Shown here piece after piece: positions 1-11,644 of a stretch of DNA of 64,000 nt (position 1 is the first letter of the stretch; each line of letters begins with the position of its first letter). A program made the position numbers and the translations under genes. The stretch lies in contig NC_044996.1 of NCBI RefSeq assembly GCF_008728515.1, forward strand, positions 101,067,287 through 101,131,286, in the 5' to 3' direction. The notes beneath the pieces were generated by a model that saw only the letters and a program-made list of their open reading frames with translations, was not told the origin of the DNA and searched no databases. Source of the DNA: Papio anubis. Taxonomy: Eukaryota; Chordata; Mammalia; Primates; Cercopithecidae.

Positions 1-284
1 CTTTCTTTAAGTCTTGTTCTTTCTAGGAAGTCATTTGACTTTGGTAAGAAATATTGATAATTAAGGGAGTTGTCTGCCAATGTTTATTCCCCAGTTGGGT
101 GCTTTGCCTCTTTTATAATCTCCCATTAGAGAACTCGTTTTCAGTTTTAATAGTCATCTGTGTGTAGCTTACTCCCACATATTCTGTCTTCACTCCTAAC
201 ATCTCCTTTAAACTCCCCTGAATTCTAATATCAAAGGTGTGAAACTGGATGTTACCTAATGAGTATCAAGAGACACAGTTGTGT

Positions 285-430
285 AGTAGTAAGGTTCGAA
301 GGCCTTGCATGCGGACTGCCAATGTTTGAATCCTGCTTCTACTACTTGCCAGATGGGTAACTTGGGCAAGTTGCTCAAATTCTGTGTCGAAGTTTTCATT
401 CATAGAAACAGAGTAAGATAAATTTGCTAT
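285..430 (+). repeat. MIR SINE remnant
   Basis: The core reads like the MIR tRNA-derived SINE: a 'tgaatcctgcttctactact' segment followed by 'aacttgggcaagttgctcaaa', the conserved central MIR region. It is diverged and lacks clear ends. The rest of 1-860 is AT-rich, has a poly-T tract at 643-667 and shows no gene. Confidence 0.6.
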
Positions 431-867
431 TACGTCTCAAACATATAATTTCTAAAACTAATCTCTTCAATCTCCCCCTAAAAGCACATCATCCCTCTTT
501 CTAATCTCTCCCAACCATTAGATTTGGGTTCTTTCTTGTCCAATTAGCCCCTAGAGGCCTTCTGTAAAGTGTTTTGAATCTATCCTTTTCTTTCCAGTTC
601 CTTGGCTACAATACTTTACTTCTGTATGTATTACTTTAAGAACTTTTTTTTTTTTTTTTTTTTTTTTGCTCTGTTTCCAGGCTTTTTCTAAGGGCTTTTC
701 CCTTTTAATCCGTTCTTGTTCATGTAATACGCTTTGAATACTCCCTGCATGTCTCTGATGCTTTGTTATTGATTTTGTTATTCCTTTTTTCTTTCTGACA
801 ATGAGTTGTGAAAAATTCAACTGTTACAGAACAGAGAAAATGAAAGACTGCCAAACTTGCCCTTGGA

Positions 868-1078
868 TATGACCACTATCAACAATTTGGTGCGCATTTT
901 ATTTAATATTAAACAAAACCATTATTAAAATTTGGTGCATATTTTGTTTAATATTATACATATCCACTGTTAACTTTGTGGTGTGTATTTCTGCTATTAT
1001 CAATTTGTGCATATTCTATGTAATATTTTATGTAACCACTACTAATATTTTGGTACATACTTAATATTATATGTAGGG
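868..1078. repeat. Degenerate AT-rich tandem repeat, about four copies
   Basis: A unit of roughly 45-60 bases recurs with drift: 'ccactat...aatttggtgc', then 'atattttgtttaatatta'. Copies begin near 870, 920, 965 and 1025. It looks like an old minisatellite; no transposon family was recognised. Confidence 0.5.
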
Positions 1079-1173
1079 TTTTCCAATATTATCATTTAAC
1101 CATATATATTGTTGACATATTTCCATGGTAGTGATATAGACCTATCTCGTTATTTTTAAAAAATTGGTTCTAT

Positions 1174-1250
1174 TCAACATGGCACATGTATACCTCTGTA
1201 ACAAACCTGCACGTTCTGCACATGTACCCTAGAACTTAAAGTATAATAAT
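1174..1250 (+). mobile_element. Short 5'-truncated L1 3' end
   Basis: The text matches the extreme 3' end of primate L1 ('gtaacaaacctgcacgtt', 'cacatgtaccctagaact', then 'aaagtataataat'). It is flanked by a near-identical 'tttttaaaaattggtt' on both sides (about 1153-1169 and 1250-1265), which marks an individual insertion only about 75 bases long. Confidence 0.75.
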
Positions 1251-1271
1251 TTTTAAAAATTGGTTTTATTT

Positions 1272-1563
1272 GGCTGGGTGCAGTGGCTCACCCCTGTAAT
1301 ACCAGCACTTTGGGAGGCCGAGGCAGGTGGATCCCCTGAGGTCAGGAGTTCGAGATCAGCCAGGCCAACATGGTGAAACCCCATCTCTAATGAAAAGTAG
1401 CCGGATGTGGTGGCACATGCCTGTAGTCCCGGCTACTCGGGAGACTGAGGCAGGAGAGTCACTTGAACCCAGGAGGCAGAGGTTGAAGTTAGCCGAGATC
1501 GTACCACTGAACTCCAGACTCCAGGCTGGGTGACAGAGTGAGACTCCATTGCAAAAAAAAAAA
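1272..1563 (+). mobile_element. Alu SINE, full length
   Basis: Dimeric Alu from 'ggctgggtgcagtggctcac' to an A-tail. The flanking direct repeat 'ggttttattt' (1262-1271 and 1564-1573) is the target-site duplication. It landed directly next to the tiny L1 tail. Confidence 0.95.
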
Positions 1564-1573
1564 GGTTTTATTT

Positions 1574-2921
1574 AATATTGATTGAACACAAAAGAATATT
1601 TATGAAACTTATGTAAGTTATAAAGAATTTTTATACAATGATCACCCACATTCATACCACCCTGTTTAAGGAATAGAACATTATCACTACCTTTAAATTT
1701 CTATTCCCTTTCCTCTCAAATGTAACCTGCATCATTTATTTCCATTTATCATTTTCTTGCTTTTCTTTATAGTTTGCATATATGTGTGTAACTAAACAAT
1801 ACGTCGTTTGCTTTTGCATGTTTTCGAGATTTATATAAGTGAATCATTCTGTATGTCGTCTTCTGCAACTTGACTTTTTCCCTCTCTACATCATGTTTCT
1901 TTTAGGATTGTGACTGGAATAACGTTGAGGAGAATTGATATCTTCATGATTTTGAGCCTTTCAACACATAAATGTTATTTATCCATTTATTTAGGTCTCC
2001 TTTAATACCTTTCAACATAGTTTATGATTTTCTCCCTAACTGTCTTGCTCATCTTTTGCTAGATTTATTCCTAGATACAAGTCACTTTTTTATATTAATC
2101 TTAATAGTCTTTTTAAAAATTAGTTTTCTAGCTGTTTGTTGTTGGTAGGTATGAATGCAATTGATTTTTTTGATGGAAAGAAGCCTTTATTTAACGTCTA
2201 GAAAAAGGAAAACAACACATTTATTGCTTCTTGGATACATGACAACTTCAGTGGAATTCTATAAATTTGGTTGGGAAAGATGGATGCAAACTTCAGGAGA
2301 GTGTTATTTAGAGAGGCAGAGGGAAAGGAATCAAGGAGAGGCACAAAGAGGGCATTAATGGTATTCATAATATTTTATTTCTTTTTGAAGTAAATATGGC
2401 AAAATATTAAGATTTGTTAAGGCTTCATAGCTGGTACATGAGTGATTGTTTTATTATTCTTTGTACTTTTTGGAAACAGATCATAATTTTAAAAGTGAAA
2501 TATGCAGTGTTAGACATATGCTCAAGATAAATCACTTTTATGATGGATGACCTCAGAATCCATTTAATTCCATCAATTATTCTAAATTGGACATTGCAAA
2601 ATGGGAGCTGTGTGCTGAATTCAAGCTCCAGATGTAATTTTTTTGTGCCCTATGATTAAACAAACGGATCAGTAAACACCAAAGATTTTACATTAGAATT
2701 TGGACTTCAGAATTATCTTAAAACATTAGAAAATCTGACCCTACTGTTTTTCCATGTGGTAATAGTCAATTAGATATGAGTAAGTATTGGCTGCCTCTAT
2801 GTGTTTTGACTGTTTATTATTTAAAGATTTCAAATATTTTCAAAGATAGAAGAACATAATAATTCCTCAGATACCCATCATTGAAATACAGCAATTTTTG
2901 ATTCATGGTCAATTTTATTTA
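1574..2921. other. Intergenic stretch without recognised gene
   Basis: AT-rich sequence with only short open frames. Parts near 1970-2130 read like very old antisense L1 ('tttaatacctttcaacatag', 'tctagatttattcctaga' type text), but I cannot bound an element. Nothing else is supported. Confidence 0.4.
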
Positions 2922-3211
2922 TTTAAGAGGCAGGGTCTTGCTCTGTTGCCCAGGCTGGGGTACAGTGGCATTATCATAGCTCACTGTAACCTTGAACTCC
3001 TAGGCTCAAGGGATCCTCCTGACTCAGCCTCCTGAGTAGCTAGGACTATAGGTGTGCACCACCAGCCTGGCAAATTTTTAAATTTTTTGTAGAGACCAGG
3101 GGTCTTGCTGTGTTGCCCAGGCTGGTCTCAAACTCTTGACCTCAAGTATTCATTCTGCCTCAGCCTCTAGGAGTGCTGGGATTATAGGCATGAACCACTG
3201 CACCCAGCCTG
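2922..3211 (-). mobile_element. Alu SINE (old, AluJ-like)
   Basis: Reverse-strand Alu from 'gaggcagggtcttgctctgt' to 'ctgcacccagcct'. Numerous substitutions and older variants suggest an AluJ-type copy. Confidence 0.9.
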
Positions 3212-3954
3212 TTTTTTGTTGTTAAAATTTTATTTTTAATTGACAAAAAAACTATACATGTATATAATGTACAACATGATGTTTTGAAATATGTATACAC
3301 TGTGGAATGACTAAATTGAATGCTAATTACCATGTCCATTACCTCACATATTTATCATTTTTTTGTGGTGAGAACACTTAACATCTACTCTCAGCAATTT
3401 TTAAGAATACAGTGTTATTATTATCTACTCTCTCAGCACTTTTTAAGAATACAACATATTATTATTAACTATAGTCATCATGTTGCTCAATAGATCTCTT
3501 GAACTTATTATTTTTATCTAACGGAAATTTTGTATCCTTTGACCAACATGTCCCCAACCCTTCCTCCCTCTCCCCAGCCCCTGGTAACCACAATTCTACT
3601 CTTCGCTTTTGTCAGTTCAACATTTTTAGATTCTCTACATAAGTGAGATCGTGTGGTATTTGTCTCTGTGCCTGGCTTATTTCACATAACATAATGCCCT
3701 TCAGGTTCATCCATGTTGATGCAAATGACAGGATTTTCTTCCTTGTAAAGGTGAAATAGTATTCCATTTTATATATATGTATATATATACACACACACCA
3801 CATTTTCTTTATCTGTTCATCTGCTGATGGACACTTAGGTTGATTCAATATTGTGAATAATGCTACAATGAACTTGGGAGTGCAGTTACTTCTTCAACAT
3901 ACAGATTTCATCTCATTTGAATATATACCCAGTACTGGGATCATATGATAGTTC

Positions 3955-4067
3955 TCTTTCTTTCATTTTTCTTTCTTTCCTCCCTCCCTCCCTCCCTCCC
4001 TCCCTTCCTTCCTTCCTTCCTTCCTTCTTTCTTTCTTTCCTTTCTTTCTTTCTTTTTTTTTTTTTTT
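3955..4067. repeat. Polypyrimidine microsatellite (CTTT/CCCT/CCTT)n
   Basis: About 110 bases of almost pure C/T on the plus strand, shifting from CTTT to CCCT to CCTT and back to CTTT. It adjoins the A-tail side of the minus-strand Alu at 4052-4350 and probably grew from that tail. Open frames rich in Lys/Glu/Arg or Ser/Phe here are artefacts of the repeat. Confidence 0.95.
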
Positions 4068-4350
4068 TTGACAGAGTTTCACTCTTGTTGCCCACGCTGG
4101 AGTGCAATGGCATGATCTCTGCTCACGGCAACCTCTGCCTCCTGGGTTCAAGTGATTCTCCTTCCTCAGCCTCCCGAGTAGCTGGGATTACAGGCACATG
4201 CCACCACACCTGGCAAATTTTTGTATTTTAAGTAGAGATGGGGTTTCACCATTTTGGTCAGCCTGGTCTCAAACTCCTGACCTTGGGTGATCCACCCACC
4301 TCATCCTCCCAAAGTGCTGAGATTACAGGCATGAGCCACCGTGCCTGGTC
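4052..4350 (-). mobile_element. Alu SINE
   Basis: Reverse-strand full Alu ('gacagagtttcactcttgtt' to 'gagccaccgtgcctggtc') nested in the minus-strand L1, whose sequence resumes at 4351 ('tgatatttctatttctgggg'). Confidence 0.93.
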
Positions 4351-4679
4351 TGATATTTCTATTTCTGGGGAACCTCTATGCTGTTTTCCATAATGGTTAT
4401 ACTAATTTACATTCCCACTAATAGTACACAAGGGCTTCCTTTTCTCCACATCCTCACTAACATTTATCACTCACTTTTTTGATAACAGCCATTCTAACAA
4501 GTGTGAAGTGGTATTTCATTGTGGTTTTACTTTGCATTTTCCTGATGATTAGCGATGTTGAACATGTTTTCATATACCTGGCTACCTGTATGTCTTCTTT
4601 TGAGAAATACCTATTTAAATCTTTTACCCATTTTAAAATAGGGTTACTTGGTTTTTTGTTTTGTTTTGGTTTTTTGTGG

Positions 4680-4710
<31 letters not shown>

Positions 4711-4945
4711 ATTGAATTGTCTGAGTTCCTTATATATTTTGAATACTAACCCCTTATCAGATGGTTGATTTGCAACTAACTCCCATTCTGTAGGTTCTCT
4801 CTTCCCCCAATTGTTTCCTTAGCTCTGCAGAAGACTCATGGCCAATTTTGTTATATCTATTTACTCTGTTCTCCTGAATTCTAGATTATTCCAAATTCTA
4901 GATTATTTCAAAGCAAATACCAGATACTTCATTTCATCCATAGTA

Positions 4946-5030
4946 TTTTATTTTATTATTTTATTCTTTGAGACAGAGTCTCACTCTGTCATCCAGGTTG
5001 GAGTACAGTGGCACAATCTCAGCTCACTGC
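4946..5030 (-). mobile_element. Truncated Alu, left arm of an inverted Alu pair
   Basis: Only the 3' part of a reverse-strand Alu is present ('gagacagagtctcactctgt' to 'caatctcagctcactgc'). It breaks off and is followed, after a short 'tgagattacaggcaagcac' junction, by a plus-strand Alu. Confidence 0.8.
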
Positions 5031-5047
5031 TGAGATTACAGGCAAGC

Positions 5048-5343
5048 ACTGAGATTACATCCCAGCACTTTGGGAGGCCGAGGCGGGCGGATCACAATGT
5101 CAGGAGATCGAGACCATCCTGGCCAACATGGTGAAACCCCGTCTCTACTAAAAATACAAAAATTAGCTGGGCATGGTGGAGGATGCCTGTAATCCCAGCT
5201 ACTCGGGAGACTGAGGCTGAAGAATCACCTGAACTAGGGAGGCGGAGGTTGCAGTGAGCTGAGATCGCTCCACTGCTCTCCAGCCTGGCGACAGAGAGAG
5301 ACTCTGTCTCAAAAACAAACAAACAAACAACAACAACAAAAAT
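5048..5343 (+). mobile_element. Alu SINE missing its first ~20 bases, right arm of an inverted pair
   Basis: Plus-strand Alu starting within 'attacatcccagcacttt' and ending in an A-rich (AAAC/AAC)n tail near 5310-5343. Its first bases are replaced by the junction with the reverse Alu fragment at 4946-5030. Confidence 0.88.
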
Positions 5344-6017
5344 GTTTACTGGCAGGTTTATTGAGATAAAATTCACATGCCATAAAGGTTACCTTCTAAA
5401 GTATACAATTCAGTGGCTTTAATATGTTCACAGAGTTGTACATTGTTCACCATCTACTCCAAACATTTACATCACCTCTAAAAGAAGCTCTTTAGCAGTC
5501 ACTTCTCATTCTCCTCAATCCCTGCCAATCACGAATCTCCTTTCTAGCTCTATGGATTTACCTATTCTGGATATTTCATACAAAGGAGTCCTATCATATG
5601 GGCCTTTTACATCTAGCTTCTTTTACTTAGCGTCATGTTTTTAAGATTCATCCACATTGTAGCATGTGTCAGTTAATTCATTTCATCTTATGGTTGGATA
5701 ATGCTCTATTGTATGCATATTCCTCAGTTTGCTTATCCATTCATCAGTTGATTGACATTTGGGTTATTTCCACTTTTTGACTATTACAAATAATGCTGCT
5801 ATGAACATTCTTGTACAAATTGTTACATGGACATATTCTTTCAATTCTCCTGAGTATGTAACTAGGGTTGGAATTGCTGGATCATATGTTAACTCAGTGT
5901 TTCATTTTTTGAAGAACTACCGAACGGTTTTCCGAAGTGGATGCAACACTTTACATTCCCACCAGCAACATATGAAGGTTCCAGTTTCCCTGCATTTTTG
6001 CCAACACTTGTGATATT

Positions 6018-6320
6018 TATTTATTTATTTATTTATGAGATGGAATCTCACTCTGTCACCCAGGCTGGAGTGCAGTGGCACAATTTCAGCTCACTGCAAC
6101 CTCCGCCTCCTGGGCTCAAGCGCTACTCCTGCCTCAGCCTCCCAAGTAACTGGGATTACAGGTGACCACCACCACGCCTGGTTAATTTTTTGTATTTTTA
6201 GTAGAGACAGGGTTTCATCATGTTGGCCAGGCTGGTCTCGAACTCCTGACCTCAAGTGATCCACCAGCTTTGGCCTCCCAAAGTGCTGGGATTACAGGCA
6301 TAAGTCACCCGTCCCAGCGT
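6018..6320 (-). mobile_element. Alu SINE
   Basis: Reverse-strand Alu with a (TTTA)n tail, inserted in the minus-strand L1M; it ends near 'cacccgtcccagcgtg'. Host L1 sequence resumes at 'attttctactttttagaaaa'. Confidence 0.93.
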
Positions 6321-7186
6321 GATTTTCTACTTTTTAGAAAAATGATGGTTATTCTAGTGGGTGTAAAGTAGTATCTCATTGTGGTTTTGCCTTACATTTC
6401 TCTAATTACTAATGATGCTGAGCATTTTTGCATGTGCTTACTGGTCATTTTTTTATCTTTGTAAAAATGACTGCTCAAATCCTTTGTCCATTTTTAAATT
6501 GGGTTATTTATTTTTTTCTTTGTAGTTGTTCTTGAATTGTAAGAGTTTTTACATATAGATTCTAGATACAACTCAGTTGCTTATTAGATAGATGATTTGC
6601 AAATATTTTTTCCCATGCTCTGAGTTGCCCTTTTATTTTCTTGATGATTTCCTCCAAAGCACAAAAGTTTTAAATTTTGGTGAAGTCTAATTTATCTGTT
6701 TTTCTTTTGTTGTTAGTGCTTTTGCTGTCATATTTAAAAAACCATTGCCTAAACCAAGTTCAAAAAAAATTTACTTCTATGTTTTCTTTTAAGAGTTCTG
6801 TAGTTTTTGCTCTTACGTTTAGGTCTCTGGTCCACTTCAACCTAATTATTGTATATGGCGAGATCTCCATGTCTTGGTGTATGGCAGGTGTACAATTCCC
6901 TTCTTTTGCATGTGGATATCCAGTTGTCCTCATATCATTTGTTGAAAAGACTGTGCTTTCCCCCGTGGATTTGTCTTAGCACTCTTGTCAAAAATCAATT
7001 GACAGTAAATGTAAGAGTTTATTTCTGAACTCACAATTCTATTCCTTTGATCTATATATGTGTCCTTATACCAGGATTACATTGTCATTATTACTGTAGC
7101 TTTGTAGTAAATTTTGAAATCAGGAAGTGAGTCCTCTAACCTTATTACTTTTTAAGATGGTTTTTGCTTCTTTTTTTATTTTTTAC

Positions 7187-7319
7187 TTTTTTTGAGACAG
7201 AGTTTTGCTCTTGTTGCCCGGGCTGGAGTGCAATGGCATTATCTCCTGATGTCAGGTGATCCACCCTCCTCGGCCTCCCAAAGTGCTGGGATTACAGGCG
7301 TGAGCCACCATGCCCGGCC
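7187..7319 (-). mobile_element. Internally deleted Alu
   Basis: Starts as a normal reverse Alu ('gagacagagttttgctcttg') but jumps after about 55 bases from 'ggcattatctcc' to 'tgatgtcaggtgatccacc'. Roughly 150 bases of the middle are missing. Confidence 0.85.
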
Positions 7320-7477
7320 AGTTTCTGTTTCTTTTGATCCCTTGTATTACTACATAAATTTTAGGATTACCTTGTCCATTTCTACAAAAATGGGCAGCTG
7401 AGATTTTGGTAGGGATTGCAATTAATGCGTAGGTCAATTTGGGGGCTATTGCCATCTTAACAATATTTAGTCTTCTT

Positions 7478-7780
7478 GGCTGGATGCTGTGGCTCACACC
7501 TGTAATCCTGGCACTTTGGGAGGCTGAGGCAGGTGGATCACCTGAGGCCAGGAGTTTGAGACCAGCCTGGGCAACAGAGCGAGACGTCATCCCTATTAAA
7601 AATACAAAAATTAGCTGGATGTAGTGGTGCATGCCTGTAGTCCCAGCTACTTGGGAGGCTGAGGCATGAGAATCACTTGAACCTCGGAGGTGGATGTTGC
7701 AATGAGCTGAGATTGTGCCACTGCGCTCCAGCCTGGGCTACAGAGCAAGAGTCTGTCTCAAACCCCCTCCCCCAAACCCC
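7478..7780 (+). mobile_element. Alu SINE with 16-base target-site duplication
   Basis: Plus-strand full Alu. Both flanks carry 'acaatatttagtcttc' (7460-7475 and 7781-7796), an exact duplication of the host L1M. The tail is mutated to C-rich 'accccctcccccaaacccc'. Confidence 0.95.
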
Positions 7781-8745
7781 ACAATATTTAGTCTTCCAGT
7801 CCATGGAAAAGATGTTCTTCCATTTATTTAGGTCTTCCTTAATTTCTTTCAATGATGTTTTACAGTTTTTAGTTCAAGTCTTGTACTTCTTTTGTTAAAC
7901 ATATTCATCAGTATTTTATTCTTTTTGATGCTATTGTAATTGAAAGTTTTCTTGTTTCATTTTTGAATTGTTTGTTAGTGCATAGACATACAATTGAGTT
8001 TTGAATATTGATGGATTCTACAACTTTACTAAATGTGTTATTTTCAATTGTTTGTGTGTGTGTAAATTCCTTAACATTTTCTATATACAAGATTATGTCT
8101 TCTGTGAATAGAGGTAATTTTACTTTTTCATTTCTGATCTGGATGCCTTTTATTTTGTTTTAGCTTCATTGCCTTGGCTAAAACTCCCAGTATGAGTTGA
8201 ACTGAAGTGGTGAGAAGGAACATCTTACTCTTGTTCCTGATCTTAGGGTATAAGCATGCAGTATTTCACTATTAAGTGTGGTGTTAGTTGTGAGTTTCAT
8301 GAACTGCTTTTATCAGATTAAGGAAATTCCTTCTATTCCTGGTTTGTTGAGTGTTTCCATTGAAAAATGATGATGTATTTTGTCTAATACTTTTTGTGTC
8401 TATTGAGAGAATCATATGGTTTTTGTCCTTTATTCTGTTCATATGGTACATTACATTGATCGATTTTCAGATGCTAAACTGACTTTGCATTCTTGGAATA
8501 AATCCCACTTGGTCATGGCTTCTAATCCTTTTTATAGGTTGCTGGATTTGGTTTGCCAGTATTTTTTTGAGGATTTCTGTGTCTCCGTTCATAAAAGATA
8601 CTGATCTATAGTTTTCTTTTCTTGTAATGTCTTTGTCTGGTTTTGGTGTCAGGGTAATACTGGCCTCATAGAATGAGTTAGGAATTGTTCCCTTCTCTTC
8701 TATTTTCTAAAGAATTTGTAAATGATTGGTGCTAATTCTTCTTGA

Positions 8746-10079
8746 AGTGCTCAGGATGAGGACTTGAAATGTGGATATAACCAAGGAAGCACAGAATAAT
8801 GAAGAAGAGTGCTAGCTTTCAGGAGCTGAGAGGAATGGGGCAGTGATATTTCTGAAGATATCAAGAGAAGGGAGAATTGACAGACAAGGCTTCGCTGGAG
8901 GAGAAAAGGAAGTTTGTGCAGAAATACCATCAAAGGCACTCCTTCCTGCTGCCAAGGGCTCTTGCATCTTGTAGAAAGGCTCCAGATTATAAGATGACCT
9001 CATTCCTCAGAAGAAATTCTCCAACTGGGCAAATATTTCCTTGCTCTTAGGCCAGTTTGAGCTTGCTCAGAAGTGTGAGTTCTGTTGGCCTCCCCTGCGC
9101 TTTCTTCATCCACGGGTGTGTAACAGACTCTTTGAACATCAAGAATAGTGCTTCCCAGTGCTGGTCTTGACATGTCCCAAGGTGTCTTCGGTTATTTCAG
9201 GGGGTGTCTTGTAATTCCCAGAATTAGTTTACTTTAAATTTATTTTAAAAAGAGCTATATACCATTTCAGATGTTCCTTTGTGGTAGACATGTCAGGAGA
9301 GGCAGTATGGGAAGATATGTATCACAGAAGGGAAACGAAGCAAGAAGTTACAACTGATAAAAGACTGAGAATCTCAGATCTCGGGTGTTTGGAAGTGTTC
9401 ACTCTGTCCCAATCACTGATTTGTCCCAGTGTTTAGAAGAGGTTCTGGCATATCAGAGTAGAAGTTCCATAAATATTTGTTAAATGAGAAACTATGGAAT
9501 CATGATTCTAAAACTCTGTGTGTGTGTATGGGAGAGCAGACATTATGTGGGGAGTATCTAAAGAGGTACAAGAAGATATCATTGTCCCCAAAGGAAGTAG
9601 CAAGTATGAACATGTAGGCAGTAGATGGATGTGTATGGTAGCCTTAGGTCCTAGACTTTTCCTATAGCCCTAATTTACAATATTTTCCTTTATCAGTCTG
9701 TTAAGAAAATCATTCTTATCAGAACTGCTTTTTGCTTTGTAAAACATCCTCACTACGAAAGGCAGAGACCTTCTCGGTGTAGATTGTGGCTGTGTGGTCA
9801 GTGTGTGTGAGCTATGGCATATTAGAGAGAACACTCCACTTGGAATCAGAAGGTGCCAGTCCCACCTTGACGAGGTGCCACATAGGTGGGATCACCATAA
9901 ACATTGATAAACACATAAGGAAACAATCCACCATGAAGGAGAGTCAGCCAACACAAGAAGCAGGGTAAGTGGCACCCCATGAACATAAGAGATCAGAATT
10001 GTTGGTTAAGGACTCTGCTAAGTATGTTTGAAATGATTCAAGAGATAAAATTAGCAAGGGAAGTTATAAGAGTAAGACT
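8746..10079. other. Intergenic stretch, no gene seen
   Basis: Unique-looking sequence without a convincing open frame or splice-bounded exon. The segment near 9400-9490 ('ggttctggcatatcagag', 'aaatatttgttaaatgag') is L2/MIR-like. The remainder is unassigned. Confidence 0.45.
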
Positions 10080-11035
10080 CTATTTAAAAGAAAGAACATA
10101 CAGATTTAAAAAGAACAAATGAGATTTAGAGAAATAAAATTAAATTTATTGAAATTAACATGTTAATGTATCAGCTATGTTCACTTTTAAAGGAATTTAA
10201 TATTACTTGGTAAAATTGAAGATGTCCATACCCTATCTCTTAAAAATGTTGTAAGTACAAAGGCAAACACTAGAACAAAAATACAAGCCTTCCTAAATAT
10301 TCAAAGATATTTATAAATTATAATAGCAAAGAAAACAACAGCATGAAGAAAAAGAAACAGTAGATATACATAATATACATGGTGATTACAATATGAAATA
10401 ATATATTGAAGTTGAGACCACAAACATCAATCTTATCAACAAATGTGAATGGGCTTAACTCACCTACTAAAACAAAAATATCTTCAATGTGGCTCATAAA
10501 GCAAGACCCAAGTATATGTGGTATATGGGAGATACATCTAAATCAAAATAATTCAGATGGGTTAAGAATAAAGGCATGGGCAACAAAGTACCAGGCAAAT
10601 GGAAATAACAAGTAAGTGGGGGCTGAGATCCTGATATCAAAGTAGAATTTAGGCCAACAAATAATTAAATGTGACCAAAAAACAGTCAATTTCACAAGGT
10701 AGGTTTAACAGTTGTGACAATCTGTGCACCAAATGACCATCTTTAAAAAGCAGAAACTACAGCTGAAAGGAGATACAGATAGAAACACTTTGCTAGTAGG
10801 AGAGTATAATGCACTGCCCAGAGCAAAACAGATCAAGTGGTAGAAATATAAGTAAGGATATAAAGTTAACAGCATAGTCAATAAAATAGATTTATCGATC
10901 TATACTGAACTTTAGAATCGAATAATAGAGAATACACCTTCCCTCTCAACTGCATATGCTATAGTTACAAAAATTGATCAAATATTAGATCACAAATAAA
11001 GCATCAATAAATTCTATACAATAGAAATATTAAGG
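10080..11035 (+). mobile_element. Old plus-strand L1, ORF2 5' part (left piece)
   Basis: Degenerate ORF2 endonuclease-region text: 'gtgaatgggcttaactcacc', 'ggagatacatctaaatcaaa', 'gcaaatggaaataacaag', 'atctgtgcaccaaatgacc'. It is interrupted at 11036 by an Alu that contains the retrovirus. The next ORF2 section resumes right after that Alu near 16797 ('ccaactagaaactgttaac'), in the order expected for one split L1. Confidence 0.75.
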
Positions 11036-11184
11036 GCTGGGTGTGGTGGCTCATACCTGTAATCCCAGCACTTTGGGAGGCTGAGGTGAGGGGATCACCT
11101 GAGGTCAGTAGTTCAAGACCAACCTGGCCAACATGGTGAAATCCCATCTCTACTAAAAATACAAAAAAATTTAGCCAGGCGTGG
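11036..11184 (+). mobile_element. Left half of an Alu split by the provirus
   Basis: Plus-strand Alu from 'ggctgggtgtggtggctcat' to 'ttagccaggcgtgg', where the retroviral LTR begins. The right half resumes at 16630. The five bases before the LTR, 'cgtgg', pair with 'catag' after the other LTR as a decayed 5-base target duplication. Confidence 0.9.
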
Positions 11185-11644
11185 TGTCTCACATGTCCGT
11201 GTGAAGAGACCACCAAACAGGCTTTGTGTGAGCAACAAGGCTGTTTATTTCATCTGGGTGCAGGCAGGCTGAGTCCGAAAAGAGAGTCAGCAAAGGGTGG
11301 TGGATTATCATTAGTTCTTATAGGTTTGGGGATAGGCGGTGGAGTTAGGAGCAATGTTTTGCAGGCAGGGGATGGATCTCACATTCTCACATTCTCTCCC
11401 CATCCTTGAGAAGTACATTCTCAAGGGTGGGGAGAAATTACAAAGAACCTTCTTAAGGGTGGGGGAGATTACAAAGTACATTGATCAGTTAGGTTGGGGC
11501 AGAAATAAATCACAATGGTGGAATGTCATCAGTTAAGGCTATTTTCACTTCTTTTGTGGATCTTCAGTTGCTTCAGGCCATCTGGATGCATTCGTGCAGG
11601 TCACAGGGGATATGATGGCTTAGCTTGGGCTCAGAGGCCTGACA
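11185..11644 (-). repeat. 3' LTR of the provirus
   Basis: Bounded by TG (11185) and CA (11644) on the plus strand. It aligns nearly colinearly with 16199-16629 but carries about 25-30 extra bases near 11377-11410 ('attctcacattctctccc' region) and several substitutions. A minus-strand AATAAA polyadenylation signal is visible as 'tttatt' at about 11245. Confidence 0.93.

Larger units (their letters stand above)
3212..4836 (-). mobile_element. L1 (L1MA/L1PB-like) 3' portion, interrupted
   Basis: The 3' UTR and end of ORF2 of an old primate/mammalian L1, read on the minus strand. Recognisable antisense blocks are 'gtacaacatgatgttttgaa', 'ccaacatgtccccaaccctt', 'tgatggacacttaggttgat' and 'ccccttatcagatggttgat'. 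It is split by a pyrimidine microsatellite and an Alu at about 3955-4350. Related 3' ends recur at 41100-41400 and 55230-55503. Confidence 0.8.
5344..8745 (-). mobile_element. Old L1M, about 2.6 kb of ORF2 and 3' UTR, with nested Alus
   Basis: Long antisense L1M. Recognisable blocks in order are 'tattgagataaaattcacat', 'caattcagtggctttaata', 'ccacattgtagcatgtgtca', 'tgtggatatccagttgtcct', 'gcttgatagg'-type palm-domain text near 7410, 'atgccttttattttgtttta' and 'ggcctcatagaatgagtta'. It covers the reverse-transcriptase half of ORF2 and runs to the 3' end. It is interrupted by Alus at 6018-6320, 7187-7319 and 7478-7780. There is no intact reading frame. Confidence 0.85.

Noticed and set aside
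3913..4231. Lys/Glu- or Ser/Phe-rich frames as low-complexity proteins
   Set aside because: They translate the polypyrimidine microsatellite and Alu tail.
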